From assembly GCA_016718525.1 (NCBI GenBank), contig JADKDD010000002.1, positions 558,001-622,000 on the forward strand: a stretch of DNA of 64,000 nt. Reading direction: 5' to 3'. A program made the translations under genes and the position numbers. The stretch is from Rhodocyclaceae bacterium (GTDB taxonomy: Bacteria; Pseudomonadota; Gammaproteobacteria; Burkholderiales; Rhodocyclaceae). Of the stretch, positions 17,148 through 27,066 are shown in pieces (positions within the stretch are counted from its first letter, which is position 1; each line of letters starts with the position of its first letter). The notes beneath the pieces were generated by a model that searched no databases, had not been told where the DNA came from, and saw only the letters and a list, made by a program, of their open reading frames with translations.

Positions 17148-17709
17148 ACCGCCGGTTGGCATCCTGCTCGCCGCCGGCCGCGGCAAGCGCTTTGATCCGA
17201 GCGGTGAATGCGACAAACTGCTGGCGTTATTACCGTCCGGGATTCCAGTGGCCGTTGCTGCTGCAATGAATCTTTGCGCCGCACTTCCCCGCGTGATTGC
17301 GGTAGTCCGTCCCGATGTTGATATCCTTGCCACGCTGCTGCGCAACGCCGGCTGCGAGGTCGTTGTCTGTCCGCAAGCCGACGAAGGAATGGGAACGGTG
17401 CTGGCCTGCGCAATTCAACACAGCGCTGACGCCGCTGCATGGGTGGTCGCGCTGGCCGACATGCCGTTCATCGCTGCAGAAACCTACGCATCGGTGGTGG
17501 ATGCACTCGCCGCAAACAATCTGGTCGCGCCGGAATTTTCGGGTCAACGCGGGCACCCTGTCGGCTTCGGCAGACAACATCTGACGCACTTGCTCAGTCT
17601 CCAGGGCGACAGCGGTGCTCGTGGTCTGTTCGCTGCCGGGACGCCGCATCTGTTTGCCACAACTGACCGCGGTGTCATCCGCGACATCGATACGGCAAGT
17701 GACCTCTAG
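17137..17709 (+). CDS. Molybdenum cofactor nucleotidyltransferase family protein (MobA/MocA-like)
   Basis: A 190-residue NTP-transferase with the N-terminal nucleotide loop GILLAAGRGKRFDP and a DKLL lysine. The metal-site Asp lies in VVALADMPFIAAETY, and GQRGHPVGFGRQH is the conserved PVGF region. Together with the overlapping XdhC gene this matches MocA/MobA-like enzymes. These make the cytosine or guanine dinucleotide form of molybdopterin used by xanthine dehydrogenase- or CO dehydrogenase-type enzymes. Which base it adds is not decidable here. Confidence 0.88.
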   Translation: MAVEPPVGILLAAGRGKRFDPSGECDKLLALLPSGIPVAVAAAMNLCAALPRVIAVVRPDVDILATLLRNAGCEVVVCPQADEGMGTVLACAIQHSADAAAWVVALADMPFIAAETYASVVDALAANNLVAPEFSGQRGHPVGFGRQHLTHLLSLQGDSGARGLFAAGTPHLFATTDRGVIRDIDTASDL

Positions 17710-17713
17710 CAAA

Positions 17714-18409
17714 TCATTTCTCGGTTGGTGCTGACTGATTCTGTATGCCTAGGGCTCCGCCTCGCGGGTCGCCAACAGCATCAGTGAGGATCGGCGCTGG
17801 CGGGTGCGCGGGCGGCAAATCCAATAGTGCGCGGACATCAATGATTTCTGTGATCGTTCGGTCACTCACATGGCTTCCGAATCGACGGGTGCGGACGATG
17901 GCTTCAAGGCGATTGAATTGTTCATTGGTGATCGCCGGCAATTGATTCCAATAGATATGAAACACCTCTCCATCGCTATTGACGCGCAGGACGACCACTA
18001 CGCCATCTGCTGGGCGATTGCTTCGAACTTGCGGTGGCGGACTGCCCGCCACATTGCTTATTGCTGGAGCCTGGGTTATCGGCGGCGCGGTTTTGGGTGG
18101 CACCGCCGGTGTCGGCGTCAGGACCGGGGCGACAATGGCCGGCTTGGTTTCCACGGGTAACGGCGGCGTGACGGGGCTGACCACACTTACCGGCGGTTCG
18201 TGAACTTCGGAAATCGATGACCTTGAGTCTGCCCGCGCTGGCAGGAAAACCGTCAGTGCCGAAATGGTCATACTGCCGGAGGCTGTCGGTGCTTTCCACA
18301 GCCACAGCAACGTGGCATGCAACAGCAGCGAAACGCCCACCATCAGCAGCAGGCGTTTGTCCTCGTCATCTGCCCGTTGCCAGACATCCTGCCACGCGAG
18401 CCGCCACAT
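17714..18409 (-). CDS. TonB-like protein at end of minor pilin operon
   Basis: The ATG at 18409 overlaps the pilY1 stop by one base (TGATG); the product is 231 residues. A single N-terminal membrane segment (LLLMVGVSLLLHATLLWLW, about 21-39) is followed by a Pro/Val/Thr-rich spacer (about 70-125, e.g. TPPLPVETKPAIVAPVL). A globular end carries VVVVLRVNSDGEVFHIYWN and FNRLEAIVRTRRF. This is the layout of TonB-type periplasm-spanning proteins, but the C-terminal match to TonB is weak. Coupling to pilY1 suggests a pilus- or adhesin-related job instead of siderophore uptake. Convergent with mobA-like. Confidence 0.7.
   Translation of the reverse strand: MWRLAWQDVWQRADDEDKRLLLMVGVSLLLHATLLWLWKAPTASGSMTISALTVFLPARADSRSSISEVHEPPVSVVSPVTPPLPVETKPAIVAPVLTPTPAVPPKTAPPITQAPAISNVAGSPPPQVRSNRPADGVVVVLRVNSDGEVFHIYWNQLPAITNEQFNRLEAIVRTRRFGSHVSDRTITEIIDVRALLDLPPAHPPAPILTDAVGDPRGGALGIQNQSAPTEK
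17722..17735 (-). repeat. Dispersed short repeat, copy 5 (at C-terminus of TonB-like gene)
   Basis: Twelve contiguous core bases (GTCAGCACCAAC) are present, then the sequence diverges. It encodes the last residues of the TonB-like protein (QSAPTEK and stop) and lies 12 bases beyond the stop of the opposing mobA-like gene. Confidence 0.45.
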
Positions 18410-21400
18410 CAATAGACCTCAAATTCCCTCCACAGCCCGCGCTTGCTCTGGAACGTCGGCGACGGCGGTGTCGATGGCCCCGACGAAGGAGCAATCGGCA
18501 CGGCCAGGGTTTCCTGTTGATAGTTTGATTTGGTGGCGATGGCCTTGTAATCACCCGACTGAAGCTTGACGACGGTGATACCCACCACCAGAGAGTCGGT
18601 AATCTTGATCGAGGACGACTCCGCACCGGCGATCACTAATCCGGTGTTGTAATCAAGGAAGTTGACCCAGGCACTACCGCCGACGGTACAGGTACTCGCC
18701 GCCGGCACGTTGGTCGCAAATACCAGAGTTCCGAGCACCAGTTTCGGATCGACGTTCAACCGCTCGCCCGAATCGGGGAAGGTGACATACCAGCCACCAT
18801 AAATATCCCAATCCATTGGCCGCGCGTCCTCGCCGGTACACACCGGCGGATCCGTTGCGGTAACCGATGAGCCGGCACCTGCGCAAACCAGTCGAACGTT
18901 TCTGGTCACCCCGTTGGTGGTGGTGGTCAGCGGATTGTTCGCCGCATCCGTGTCAATCAACTTGCGCGACAGGAACATCGACACCGGCGTAGGCGTGCCG
19001 GAAACATCAATGATGGTCGTATCGTCTGTCGGATTCCAGGTCAGCTGCGAACCGCCACCCAGGTTGGGTGCTCCCAGCGTGTCCTTGATCGCATATTGCG
19101 CATGGACGGTAGGATCACTCAAATCGGTTGTTTCAAGATACTTACCCGTACCGACATAAACCGCGCGAGCGCCATTGGAGAGCGTGGTGAGTTCCGGCTT
19201 GGTGGTAATTGGTTGCGGGACATTGGCCGCGTTCTCCAAGTGTGCGAGTTTGAAAACTGCGGTCCCCGTATGCCCGGTTGCATTGGGATCAAAGTCAAAC
19301 CGCCACAGGTCGCCGTTCAAATCGCCGGCATAGACATATTGCACCGTATTGTCGGTAGCCGGATTGTCCACCCAGACTGCGATCTTGCCGAGGTTGCTCG
19401 GTGAGCCGCCAGTGCCGGAACCCGTCGACATCGGGAAACCGGATTTTATTGCGCCGGTTTGCGGGTTTAGCGCATACACACGGCCGATACCATCACCGCC
19501 ACTCACCGTATTGTTGTAACCGGAGCTGAACAGGACAGCCCACTCGCCATTGGGAAGCTTGGAGACGGTCGCATTCGAGAACGTATTGCCAAGATTGGGA
19601 TCAGTGAATTCCCACAGGTACTTCGGGGCTGTCGGGTCGGTCACATCCAGCGCGTAATACGAATTCCCTCCTGCACCCTGACCACCAACCAGAATGGTAT
19701 GCCAATCGCCGCCGCCAAAATCCACATCGGCAATGCTGATCTGGCCGTCAACAAAATAACGGTGCGCGTAATTGACGTCGGCGAGCGTCTTGACGCTGGG
19801 CATGACTGCCGTCGGCATAAAGGCCCACATCTCTTCGCCCGGCGCAACGCTGGAGGCGCTGACTGTCTGGGAAGCGGTATGGGCGTTAATGGCGTGCAGA
19901 TAACCGTCTTGTGAAGAAACAAAGACTACCGGACGTCGGCTGGCGGCCGTACCGCTGGAAACGAAAGTGGCATAGCCGGGATCGGTATAAGCACCATTTG
20001 GTGCCTTCATGTACACCGGTTGGGTGTTCACGATATCGCCAAACACGTGTGTCCGCCGCCGCCAGATTTGCGCATGGCTGACATTGCCATCTTGTTCCAG
20101 GCCGCGATTGCCGCGCAGGAAATCCACCAGATTTGACGCGGTAATGTCGGCCGGATTGCTGCCCACCAAGGCCGTGTATTGGCTCAAGCTGCTCGGATTG
20201 AACAGCGCCCTTTCGGCGACAGTGAGATCAGTGAAGGTGAATCGGCGAAGCGCATCACCACTGGTTCCCGAGGTCGGCTTGATAAACAAGCGGCGCACCG
20301 ACCAGGTCAGATTATCCAGTTTGCCTTGCGCCGACCATTGGCACCCGGAGCCTACCGTGGTACAGGCCGTATCCGCGGACACATCGCCGGTATTGACATC
20401 GATTGAGCGTGATTGCAAATCGCCGGTCCAGTCCACTGTGGCATAACTGGCGACGTAAGCAAAGTTATCGCCGGCCACTGGCTCCAGATTGGAGGTTGCC
20501 GCAGCGGCGGCTGATCCAACCCGGGCGCCGATCTTGTTCAAGGCTTCACGCAATCCGGCGACCACATTCGGCACATTGCGCGCACTGAAATACTTGCCAT
20601 GGCCATTCACCGTGGCGTGCCACAAATCATCCACGCCGGTCGGGTCAAGATTGGCGACGGCAGGCCAGTTCTTGGTGCCGGCCAACACATCGGCAAAATC
20701 GCCGGTGACTGCAGTCTGATAGTCGGCGCTAAATGCCAGCTTGCCTTCAATCCCCAGGCCCATCGCGAAGAAGTTCATGTGTTGCGCCTGATTCTTGTCA
20801 TCCGCCGTGGTCAACACATTGTTGGTCGCCACGTCGAGATTCGCCGGATTGGTGTTATTACCGAAGGCCACCGTGCGCAAGTCGGTACTGTAGAAATACC
20901 AGGCAACATCCGCCAGCGTACGACAGGACGACGCCGTGCTGCCGCGATTAGACCCAACGCCGGGACAGGCGGGTGCTTGCGCGCCGTCATAGTACGGGCG
21001 CGCTGCGGTCGCCAGCACATTATCCTGATCGTTGATGTCTACGTTGCTGACACCCTTGATGGACGTCGCCTCCGACTCGTTCCAGTAGCCGTCCGTGACC
21101 AAAATCATGTAGTTCTGTTGGCACGAATATTCGATCGGATCGGTACCTACCTTGCCGGCAAAGTAACGCCCGATTTTCGCGGTTTCTGCGCGCAGCGGGG
21201 TAGCGCAACTGGGACTCTCTGTGGTCAACGAGGTCCACCACGCATCCCTCGTCCCGCCTGAAAATTGCCCAACGCCATTCTTTACGCTAGCCAGACCGGA
21301 ATCACAGATATTGTCGTAGCCCACCCGATAGTTTCCATCAAGCTGACTAAATGCCAATGTCGTGGCGGATTTCATCATCAGCATCCGGGTGCGGTAATAG

Positions 21401-24400
21401 CTGTACCAGTTGGCAAAATTCTGCAATTCCTCCGTGTAGGTACAGGTGCTGCCGGCACAATCCGTGCGGCCCGATTCGCGGGTGTAGCTGGTGGTGGCAG
21501 GCACGATATCAACGCGTTTGAAAACACCCACGCCATTCCAGTTGTTGGTGCTTGGATCGGCCACCGAACCGCCGGTCATAGTCAGTACATTCGGCGCGGT
21601 GCCAGTGGCATTGGTTGAAATCGCCAACACCGAGGCCGGTGCGCCGTTGCTCATCGCCACGGTGGTGGTGCCTATCGGTCCAATGCTCGAGCTGGCCATC
21701 GGCGTGACCGTGGTGGTCTGGCTCGGGCTGCCGCCGCTGAAGGCGCTGACAGTAAACAAATACGGAGCGAAGTTATCGACAGCCGTCGCACCAGCACTGC
21801 CGTTGGAGGTTGCCGGCAGACAGGAACGCCAGGTACCACTGTTGTCCGGGCTGTTGAAGCCGGTCCCGGTCAATACAATCCCCGAGCCATCGTCATTGCC
21901 GTTGTACTTGAAGCTGAACTGGCCAACCCCGCAGCTATTACCATCGTCGGTATCCGTACCCTGACAGGCATTGGCGCCGGCCGGGCCGGTAATCGTGCAG
22001 TCGGATTGCACCGTGCCCGATGTTGCGGTGGTGCAGGCAATGCCATACCCGCTCTGTGCATTGCTAACGATGCCTGATTTCAGATTATTAATCCGTGTGA
22101 CAGTGTTACTTGCGGCAACCCCGCTACTGACCGTACTCGCGGTAATCGTGTTGATGCCGCCGCAGGTGATTGAACTAATCAGCTTGCTGTTGGAACTCGC
22201 CCCCTGAATCGTAAATGCCCAGGTTGCTGAGTTCGCCGGGGTCACAGCAGAACAAGTCTGGCTAACGTTATTGTTATAAACCAGGTTGATTGCGGACGAC
22301 TTGGTGATGCTGAGCGTGGTGCACGCGGCGGCGGCGGTGGGGCCCGTCACTGAGCAGGTGACCCGGTCGTTTGTATTGTCGTTCGCGCAGCTGTAGGTAT
22401 AACCGTTGATGTCGTTGGCGTTCATCCCGGAGGCAAGCAGGCCACGGCGGGAATCGCCGTTTCCGTTCCCGGCAGCAACCGTATTGGGAGTGATGGTGTT
22501 GGTCCCGCCGCAGGTGATCGAGCTGATCGTATCGTCGTCGACGCTGCCATCAATCCGGAAGCTCCAACTCGGCTGGGTGATCGCTGCACATGAGGCCGCC
22601 GCCGCGGTTTTGGTCTGACTCGACAAAGTAATCGTCGCGTCCTTCGTAAACACTAGATCGGAAGTACAGGCGCTGACCCCGGTCGGGCCAGTGACGTTGC
22701 ACAACTGGTCATCACTGCCGGTGCCACCGGAATAACTGCAGGTATAGGTGTAACCGTTGATGTCATTGGCCGCCAACCCGCTGGCCAGGTTGTCAGTACG
22801 CTGCCGGGCGCTCGACGTCGCGGTGCCGGTGCTGGCATCGGTGCTCATCGGGTAGATTTCATCGCCGCTAGTGCTATCGGAAGCGTCGCAACGAATGTAA
22901 TCGAGGATCGCATCGTCGTCCGTAGCATTGGTGATACTAAAGTTCCACGTTGGACTGCTCGCTGCGCCGCCCGCGACGGCAGTGCCGGCCTGAAAAGTAA
23001 AAGACTGCCCGTTGAATGCGGTGCCGGCCGGCGCGGTGACGACCATGTTGTAGTCACTCCCGCTGAGCGTCGGTGCGGCGGCAGTAAAACCATGCGTACC
23101 GGTGCCCGCATTGATTGCGGTACGTAATGCCGAGGCATTCGCCGACACCGAGGTGCCGTTGGTCAGCGTGCTTGAGGTGATGTTCCCGGCCAGACTGGTG
23201 CCGTTGACTTGTATGCCGCCAAGATCGGCGCCATAGGTATGTGTCGTGCTGGTGACTTTCATCGTTGCCGTTGCCAAGGTGCTGGGCGAGGTGACGACCA
23301 GAGCACCGGTACAGCCGACCCCGGTGAGTGTGACCGTGCTGCCGGACGCGACTGCCGTGCAACCGCCGTTGCCGGTCAACCTGGCCGCAAGGCTCGTTGC
23401 AATCGAGGTGGTTTGTGTGCCATCGGCAATCGCCAATGGTTTTGGGCTCATGATCGAGACGCCAGCCAGCGTGACATCGCTAATGGACGTAGCGCCGGTC
23501 GTCGCAGTGATCAGTATCGAACCGGTGTTAAGCGTTGCCGCACCCGGGCCGGTGATGACAATGGCCTGTCCGTTGTCAGTCGCGTCAGCAGGAATCCGCT
23601 TGACTTGAATGTAGGCATCGGCGTTCGCGTTACAGGTGCCAAATGCGACACCGTCGGCGGCAACGGTCGCCTGCGAATCGGAACGGGCGATATAGACACC
23701 GACACTGGGTCCGGAGTTGATCGCGTCGCAAATCATTTTTGCCGTATTGCCTTGATTGCCATCGGCGGTGACGTTGGCACCGATCAGCTGGTTGCCGTTG
23801 ATGGTGATCGACGAAATCTGCAGCCCGGAAGTTGCCGTCGTAACGCGGATTTCGCCCAACGCATTGAGCGCCGCAACGTCCGTCGGCCCGGTGGCCAACA
23901 CCGGCAAGCCATTCGCCGCCGTGCCCACCAGGGAGGCCTGTAACAGCAAATTGTTGTTGGTGCGGGCGCAGGTATAGCCGGTGCTCGCGGTGTTGGCGAT
24001 AATTGCCTGGCAAATGGTTTGCGCCACCGTGTTCTGATCGCCGTCGGCCGCCGAAGTGAAGGTGGCGCCACCGACTACGTCAACCCCACCAATCGTCAAG
24101 CCTGTGAGCTGTTGCCCTGCGGTGGTCGAAATGATTCGCAGGTTGGCGGTGGCCTGCACACCGGCCGCACCGGTGCTGACCCAACCACCCAAATAATTCG
24201 GGATGTAGTGATCAAGGTCGCGTCGCCCCTGACAGCCGCCATAGGTATGCGAGAGCGGGTTGTAAAAAGAACACCAGCGGTACTTTGACGGCACGTTGTA
24301 GGTCACACCGCCCACCACAAAGGCCGGTACGGCGGCCAATGCCTGTGCACGGGTGATACAGTTGGTATAGGTGGTACTGGTGCAATACTCGGAGGCATCC

Positions 24401-25344
24401 ATCGTGTAGTACGAAGCAGGCCCGTTGTAGGTTTTGCGGAAGGTATAGGTGACGTTGGGGTAAAGGTTGTCACCGGTAGTGTCCGTATTTTCTTTGCACT
24501 GTGCATGGGTCGCGATGTTGGCGGCGGTCACTGCAGGGCTGGGATTGGCGGTGTTACACCACACCTCATGCGGCCAACTGGTGGTGAGGTTGGTCGAACC
24601 GGCACCGGAAAATCCATCGGTCTTGGCTGCCGTGGCAGTGGCATTCGCGTAGGAGGTTCCGTTCGCGTTCAATGGTGCAAGGTAACGCACGGCGGGATCG
24701 TAAAACTGGTAGTTAACTGCTGCTGCAGAATAGGGTGGCTGCGTGGTCGTGGTGCAGGTCGGTGCCGACGAGGTGTCCTTTGGTGAGCCTCCTTGATTGC
24801 TGGCACCGGTGGTGCCCCAGCACATGCCCCACGCCGAACTGCTTAGTCCGCCAAGGAAGGTCACATAGGTCGTGTTTGCGGCGTAACCGGTGCCGCCGGA
24901 AGTGACATTGACCGACTGAATTTTTTTGGTAGTTGCGTTAAGTGTCACCGTGGCTGCCGCACCGGTTCCGGCACCTTGAATCAGTACCGTTGGTGTGCCT
25001 TGGCCATAGACATTGCCACCAATAGCGGTAATAGCGGTTATTGCACCACCGGATACAGTCACCGAGCCGGTATCGCCGGAAGACCCCGGAGGTGCCAGGC
25101 CCGGATTGGTCGGATCGGTGATCAAGGCATCGTTGATGTAATCCGGCGTGTAGTCCCAAGCCATTGAACCGGAATCATCCAGCACATACATCAGGTTTGG
25201 CCGCACGGTAGTGGTGTTACTTGCAGCCAATGGAATCGTGGCGAGCGTTAATGCGCTGACCTGGGAGACACTGCCGAAGGTCATGGATGCCGTGAGTGCC
25301 CAGGCGATGAGGCGGCGAATGGATGTTTTGGTTTCCGTTTTCAT
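18409..25344 (-). CDS. pilY1: PilY1-type pilus tip adhesin/assembly protein, very large
   Basis: The ATG at 25344 (AAGGTG upstream) gives 2311 residues, about twice the usual PilY1 length. An export signal (residues 7-31) leads into a von Willebrand A-like start, MYVLDDSGSM (residues 52-61). Residues of about 385-1135 are degenerate Gly/Thr/Ala-rich repeats with recurring ISSITCGG, NDINGYTY and VTGP motifs and many cysteines. From about 1755 to 2170 comes the PilY1 beta-propeller (VFVSSQDGYLHAIN, SYYALDVTDP), with a calcium-type loop YAGDLNGDLWRFD near residue 2010. PilY1 sits at the pilus tip and primes assembly with minor pilins; it mediates adhesion and surface sensing. It follows pilX by 32 bases. 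Confidence 0.93.
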   Translation of the reverse strand: MKTETKTSIRRLIAWALTASMTFGSVSQVSALTLATIPLAASNTTTVRPNLMYVLDDSGSMAWDYTPDYINDALITDPTNPGLAPPGSSGDTGSVTVSGGAITAITAIGGNVYGQGTPTVLIQGAGTGAAATVTLNATTKKIQSVNVTSGGTGYAANTTYVTFLGGLSSSAWGMCWGTTGASNQGGSPKDTSSAPTCTTTTQPPYSAAAVNYQFYDPAVRYLAPLNANGTSYANATATAAKTDGFSGAGSTNLTTSWPHEVWCNTANPSPAVTAANIATHAQCKENTDTTGDNLYPNVTYTFRKTYNGPASYYTMDASEYCTSTTYTNCITRAQALAAVPAFVVGGVTYNVPSKYRWCSFYNPLSHTYGGCQGRRDLDHYIPNYLGGWVSTGAAGVQATANLRIISTTAGQQLTGLTIGGVDVVGGATFTSAADGDQNTVAQTICQAIIANTASTGYTCARTNNNLLLQASLVGTAANGLPVLATGPTDVAALNALGEIRVTTATSGLQISSITINGNQLIGANVTADGNQGNTAKMICDAINSGPSVGVYIARSDSQATVAADGVAFGTCNANADAYIQVKRIPADATDNGQAIVITGPGAATLNTGSILITATTGATSISDVTLAGVSIMSPKPLAIADGTQTTSIATSLAARLTGNGGCTAVASGSTVTLTGVGCTGALVVTSPSTLATATMKVTSTTHTYGADLGGIQVNGTSLAGNITSSTLTNGTSVSANASALRTAINAGTGTHGFTAAAPTLSGSDYNMVVTAPAGTAFNGQSFTFQAGTAVAGGAASSPTWNFSITNATDDDAILDYIRCDASDSTSGDEIYPMSTDASTGTATSSARQRTDNLASGLAANDINGYTYTCSYSGGTGSDDQLCNVTGPTGVSACTSDLVFTKDATITLSSQTKTAAAASCAAITQPSWSFRIDGSVDDDTISSITCGGTNTITPNTVAAGNGNGDSRRGLLASGMNANDINGYTYSCANDNTNDRVTCSVTGPTAAAACTTLSITKSSAINLVYNNNVSQTCSAVTPANSATWAFTIQGASSNSKLISSITCGGINTITASTVSSGVAASNTVTRINNLKSGIVSNAQSGYGIACTTATSGTVQSDCTITGPAGANACQGTDTDDGNSCGVGQFSFKYNGNDDGSGIVLTGTGFNSPDNSGTWRSCLPATSNGSAGATAVDNFAPYLFTVSAFSGGSPSQTTTVTPMASSSIGPIGTTTVAMSNGAPASVLAISTNATGTAPNVLTMTGGSVADPSTNNWNGVGVFKRVDIVPATTSYTRESGRTDCAGSTCTYTEELQNFANWYSYYRTRMLMMKSATTLAFSQLDGNYRVGYDNICDSGLASVKNGVGQFSGGTRDAWWTSLTTESPSCATPLRAETAKIGRYFAGKVGTDPIEYSCQQNYMILVTDGYWNESEATSIKGVSNVDINDQDNVLATAARPYYDGAQAPACPGVGSNRGSTASSCRTLADVAWYFYSTDLRTVAFGNNTNPANLDVATNNVLTTADDKNQAQHMNFFAMGLGIEGKLAFSADYQTAVTGDFADVLAGTKNWPAVANLDPTGVDDLWHATVNGHGKYFSARNVPNVVAGLREALNKIGARVGSAAAAATSNLEPVAGDNFAYVASYATVDWTGDLQSRSIDVNTGDVSADTACTTVGSGCQWSAQGKLDNLTWSVRRLFIKPTSGTSGDALRRFTFTDLTVAERALFNPSSLSQYTALVGSNPADITASNLVDFLRGNRGLEQDGNVSHAQIWRRRTHVFGDIVNTQPVYMKAPNGAYTDPGYATFVSSGTAASRRPVVFVSSQDGYLHAINAHTASQTVSASSVAPGEEMWAFMPTAVMPSVKTLADVNYAHRYFVDGQISIADVDFGGGDWHTILVGGQGAGGNSYYALDVTDPTAPKYLWEFTDPNLGNTFSNATVSKLPNGEWAVLFSSGYNNTVSGGDGIGRVYALNPQTGAIKSGFPMSTGSGTGGSPSNLGKIAVWVDNPATDNTVQYVYAGDLNGDLWRFDFDPNATGHTGTAVFKLAHLENAANVPQPITTKPELTTLSNGARAVYVGTGKYLETTDLSDPTVHAQYAIKDTLGAPNLGGGSQLTWNPTDDTTIIDVSGTPTPVSMFLSRKLIDTDAANNPLTTTTNGVTRNVRLVCAGAGSSVTATDPPVCTGEDARPMDWDIYGGWYVTFPDSGERLNVDPKLVLGTLVFATNVPAASTCTVGGSAWVNFLDYNTGLVIAGAESSSIKITDSLVVGITVVKLQSGDYKAIATKSNYQQETLAVPIAPSSGPSTPPSPTFQSKRGLWREFEVY

Positions 25345-25376
25345 GATGACACCTTGTTGTTTGTGCGTCGTCAGTT

Positions 25377-26068
25377 TCAGTAGACGAACGCTTGAACGTA
25401 GCGATTGTTTTGCCGCGGGCCGGACACTTTGACGGTTATCCGGTAATAAACGATTTGGCTGCTGCTGGTCGCCGCAGCACCGCAAAAGCTTGCGCTGGTC
25501 GGGTCTTGGGAGCACCCGGGCGCTGGTGGCGCTGCGACAATGTTCGACGGCGGTGACATGCACTGTGCGGCAGGACACGACAGGCCGGCCGTATTTGCCA
25601 TGCGATGAACCACGTAATAAATATCGTAGCCGGCCGGCTGTCCGGCAATTTTTGATGCGCACGGAAAACCATCGGCGCCGGTTGACGTATCGCTGAACCG
25701 GTAACTTTGCGGTGTAAAGGCGTCGGCCACGCCATCTTTTTGCAGCCGGCATCGGCGCCTGCCATCGTTGCGTAATACCTTGCGGTCGTCGTCGCGCCCG
25801 CTGTATTGGCCGGCGCAATACCGTTGTCGAGCCCGGTCGGGGTCGCCATCCGCGCCTGTATCCATTGGTATGCACCGTCCGCGGCCACGTCGGCGGCGCG
25901 GGTCGCCGCCTGGCGAAACGAGATATTGCCCGAGGCAGAAATGCCGCCGCGCAAACTGGTGATCATGGCGACCGCCGAGAGGGTCATGACCACCATGATG
26001 ACCAGCGCAATCACCAACACAAAGCCCTGTTGCCGCGCGCGAACCGGCGTTGTCATCATCGTGTCCAT
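25377..26068 (-). CDS. pilX: PilX-type minor pilin assembly protein, apparent frameshift
   Basis: The start at 26068 gives a PilX N-terminus with short leader and hydrophobic helix (QQGFVLVIALVIMVVMTL). At codon pair TGC-AAA-AAG (about 25736-25744) the frame is lost. As written, translation continues in a nonsense frame to 25436. One extra A in the A-run would join it to the true C-terminus, which starts DGVADAFTPQSYRF and ends YYRITVKVSGP then YVQAFVY, 32 bases before pilY1. PilX is the small minor pilin-like partner of PilV, PilW and PilY1 in the tip complex. Either a one-base error in the sequence or a real mutation; I annotate the full span. Confidence 0.75.
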
Positions 26069-27054
26069 ATGACGTTCTTCAAAGGAATGATGGTCGAGTA
26101 CGCCCGGTAGCGCATGTGGGTATCCGGAACCGCATAGGTGACAACATCGGTTCCGCCGGAACTATCCGGCTTTTCATCAAACACCGGCAATGGGTTCGGT
26201 TGATCGATAACGTCGTCCTCGCGTTTGGTACTGCGCGCGACGACGCCGACACGCAGAGCAATCACACGCAACGCATTTGTACTGTCGATCAAGGTTGAAC
26301 CGCTGACCCAGCGCGTCACGGTCGTACTTGTCGTGGTATCTGCCAGGCCATACTGCGCCTTCATGAAAACAATGTCGTCCACCAGGTTGCTGGTGACGTA
26401 CAGCGGATAGTCACCCACCGTCAGGCCGGTGGTGCCGATGGCGTAGGTGCGGCTGAAGAATTCACCCGCCGGCACCCCTGCTCCTGCACCAAAATGCGCC
26501 AAATACCCAGCGGTCGACGTTGCACTCAATGCGGGCGTGAAACCAATTGCGGTAGCCCCCACGCTGGTGACGGTGACCAGGGTGCAACTCGGCGCCAGCG
26601 CAGTTGCCACAACCCGATCACCAACTGAAAATCCGAGCGATGAGCGCACATTGAATTGATTTGCAATCATGGTGTTGCCGCCAGCAACTGTTGCACTTAA
26701 TTCAGTACCCGGAATACCGGTGCTTGAATTCGTGCCTTGCACCGTAATGGTGTCGGAATTTCCCGCACCACCGTCACCGATCCTGACCGGCACCGGAGAA
26801 ATACTAGGCTGCCCAGAATTCACGATGCTGGTGCAGCCTTGCAAATTCATCAACCCATATCCGGCCTGACTGACGTCACGCTCCAGTCGATATAGCGCCA
26901 TGACACCGTTATCCTGTGCTGCCTGAGTCTGCGCCATGGAGCCGCGATTCTTCGAAAACGCCATCATCATCGCCGCTACGGCGGTGAGCCCCATCAAACT
27001 GATGATCAAGCCGATCATCAGTTCAATTAAATTAAAACCTCGTTGATAGCGCAT
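26056..27054 (-). CDS. pilW: PilW-type minor pilin
   Basis: From the ATG at 27054 the product is 332 residues (a GTG at 27063 is an alternative). The type III prepilin cleavage region is RGFNLIELMIGLIISLMG, with Glu at mature position 5, followed by a large Gly/Thr-rich C-terminal head. PilW homologues are minor pilins that form the tip-priming complex with PilV, PilX and PilY1 in the inner membrane. The gene overlaps pilX by 13 bases. The prepilin leader would be cut by the PilD encoded at 35-36 kb. Confidence 0.88.
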   Translation of the reverse strand: MRYQRGFNLIELMIGLIISLMGLTAVAAMMMAFSKNRGSMAQTQAAQDNGVMALYRLERDVSQAGYGLMNLQGCTSIVNSGQPSISPVPVRIGDGGAGNSDTITVQGTNSSTGIPGTELSATVAGGNTMIANQFNVRSSLGFSVGDRVVATALAPSCTLVTVTSVGATAIGFTPALSATSTAGYLAHFGAGAGVPAGEFFSRTYAIGTTGLTVGDYPLYVTSNLVDDIVFMKAQYGLADTTTSTTVTRWVSGSTLIDSTNALRVIALRVGVVARSTKREDDVIDQPNPLPVFDEKPDSSGGTDVVTYAVPDTHMRYRAYSTIIPLKNVIWTR

Positions 27055-27066
27055 AGGAATCACGAC

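Noticed and set aside
22000..24200. Possible CRISPR or DNA repeat array
   Set aside because: Repetition is at protein level within pilY1, with degenerate units and no constant DNA repeat or spacer pattern.
25720..25760. Programmed -1 frameshift in pilX
   Set aside because: The site is C AAA AAG, missing the first A of the classical A AAA AAG heptamer, and I see no clear downstream structure. Simple base loss explains it better.
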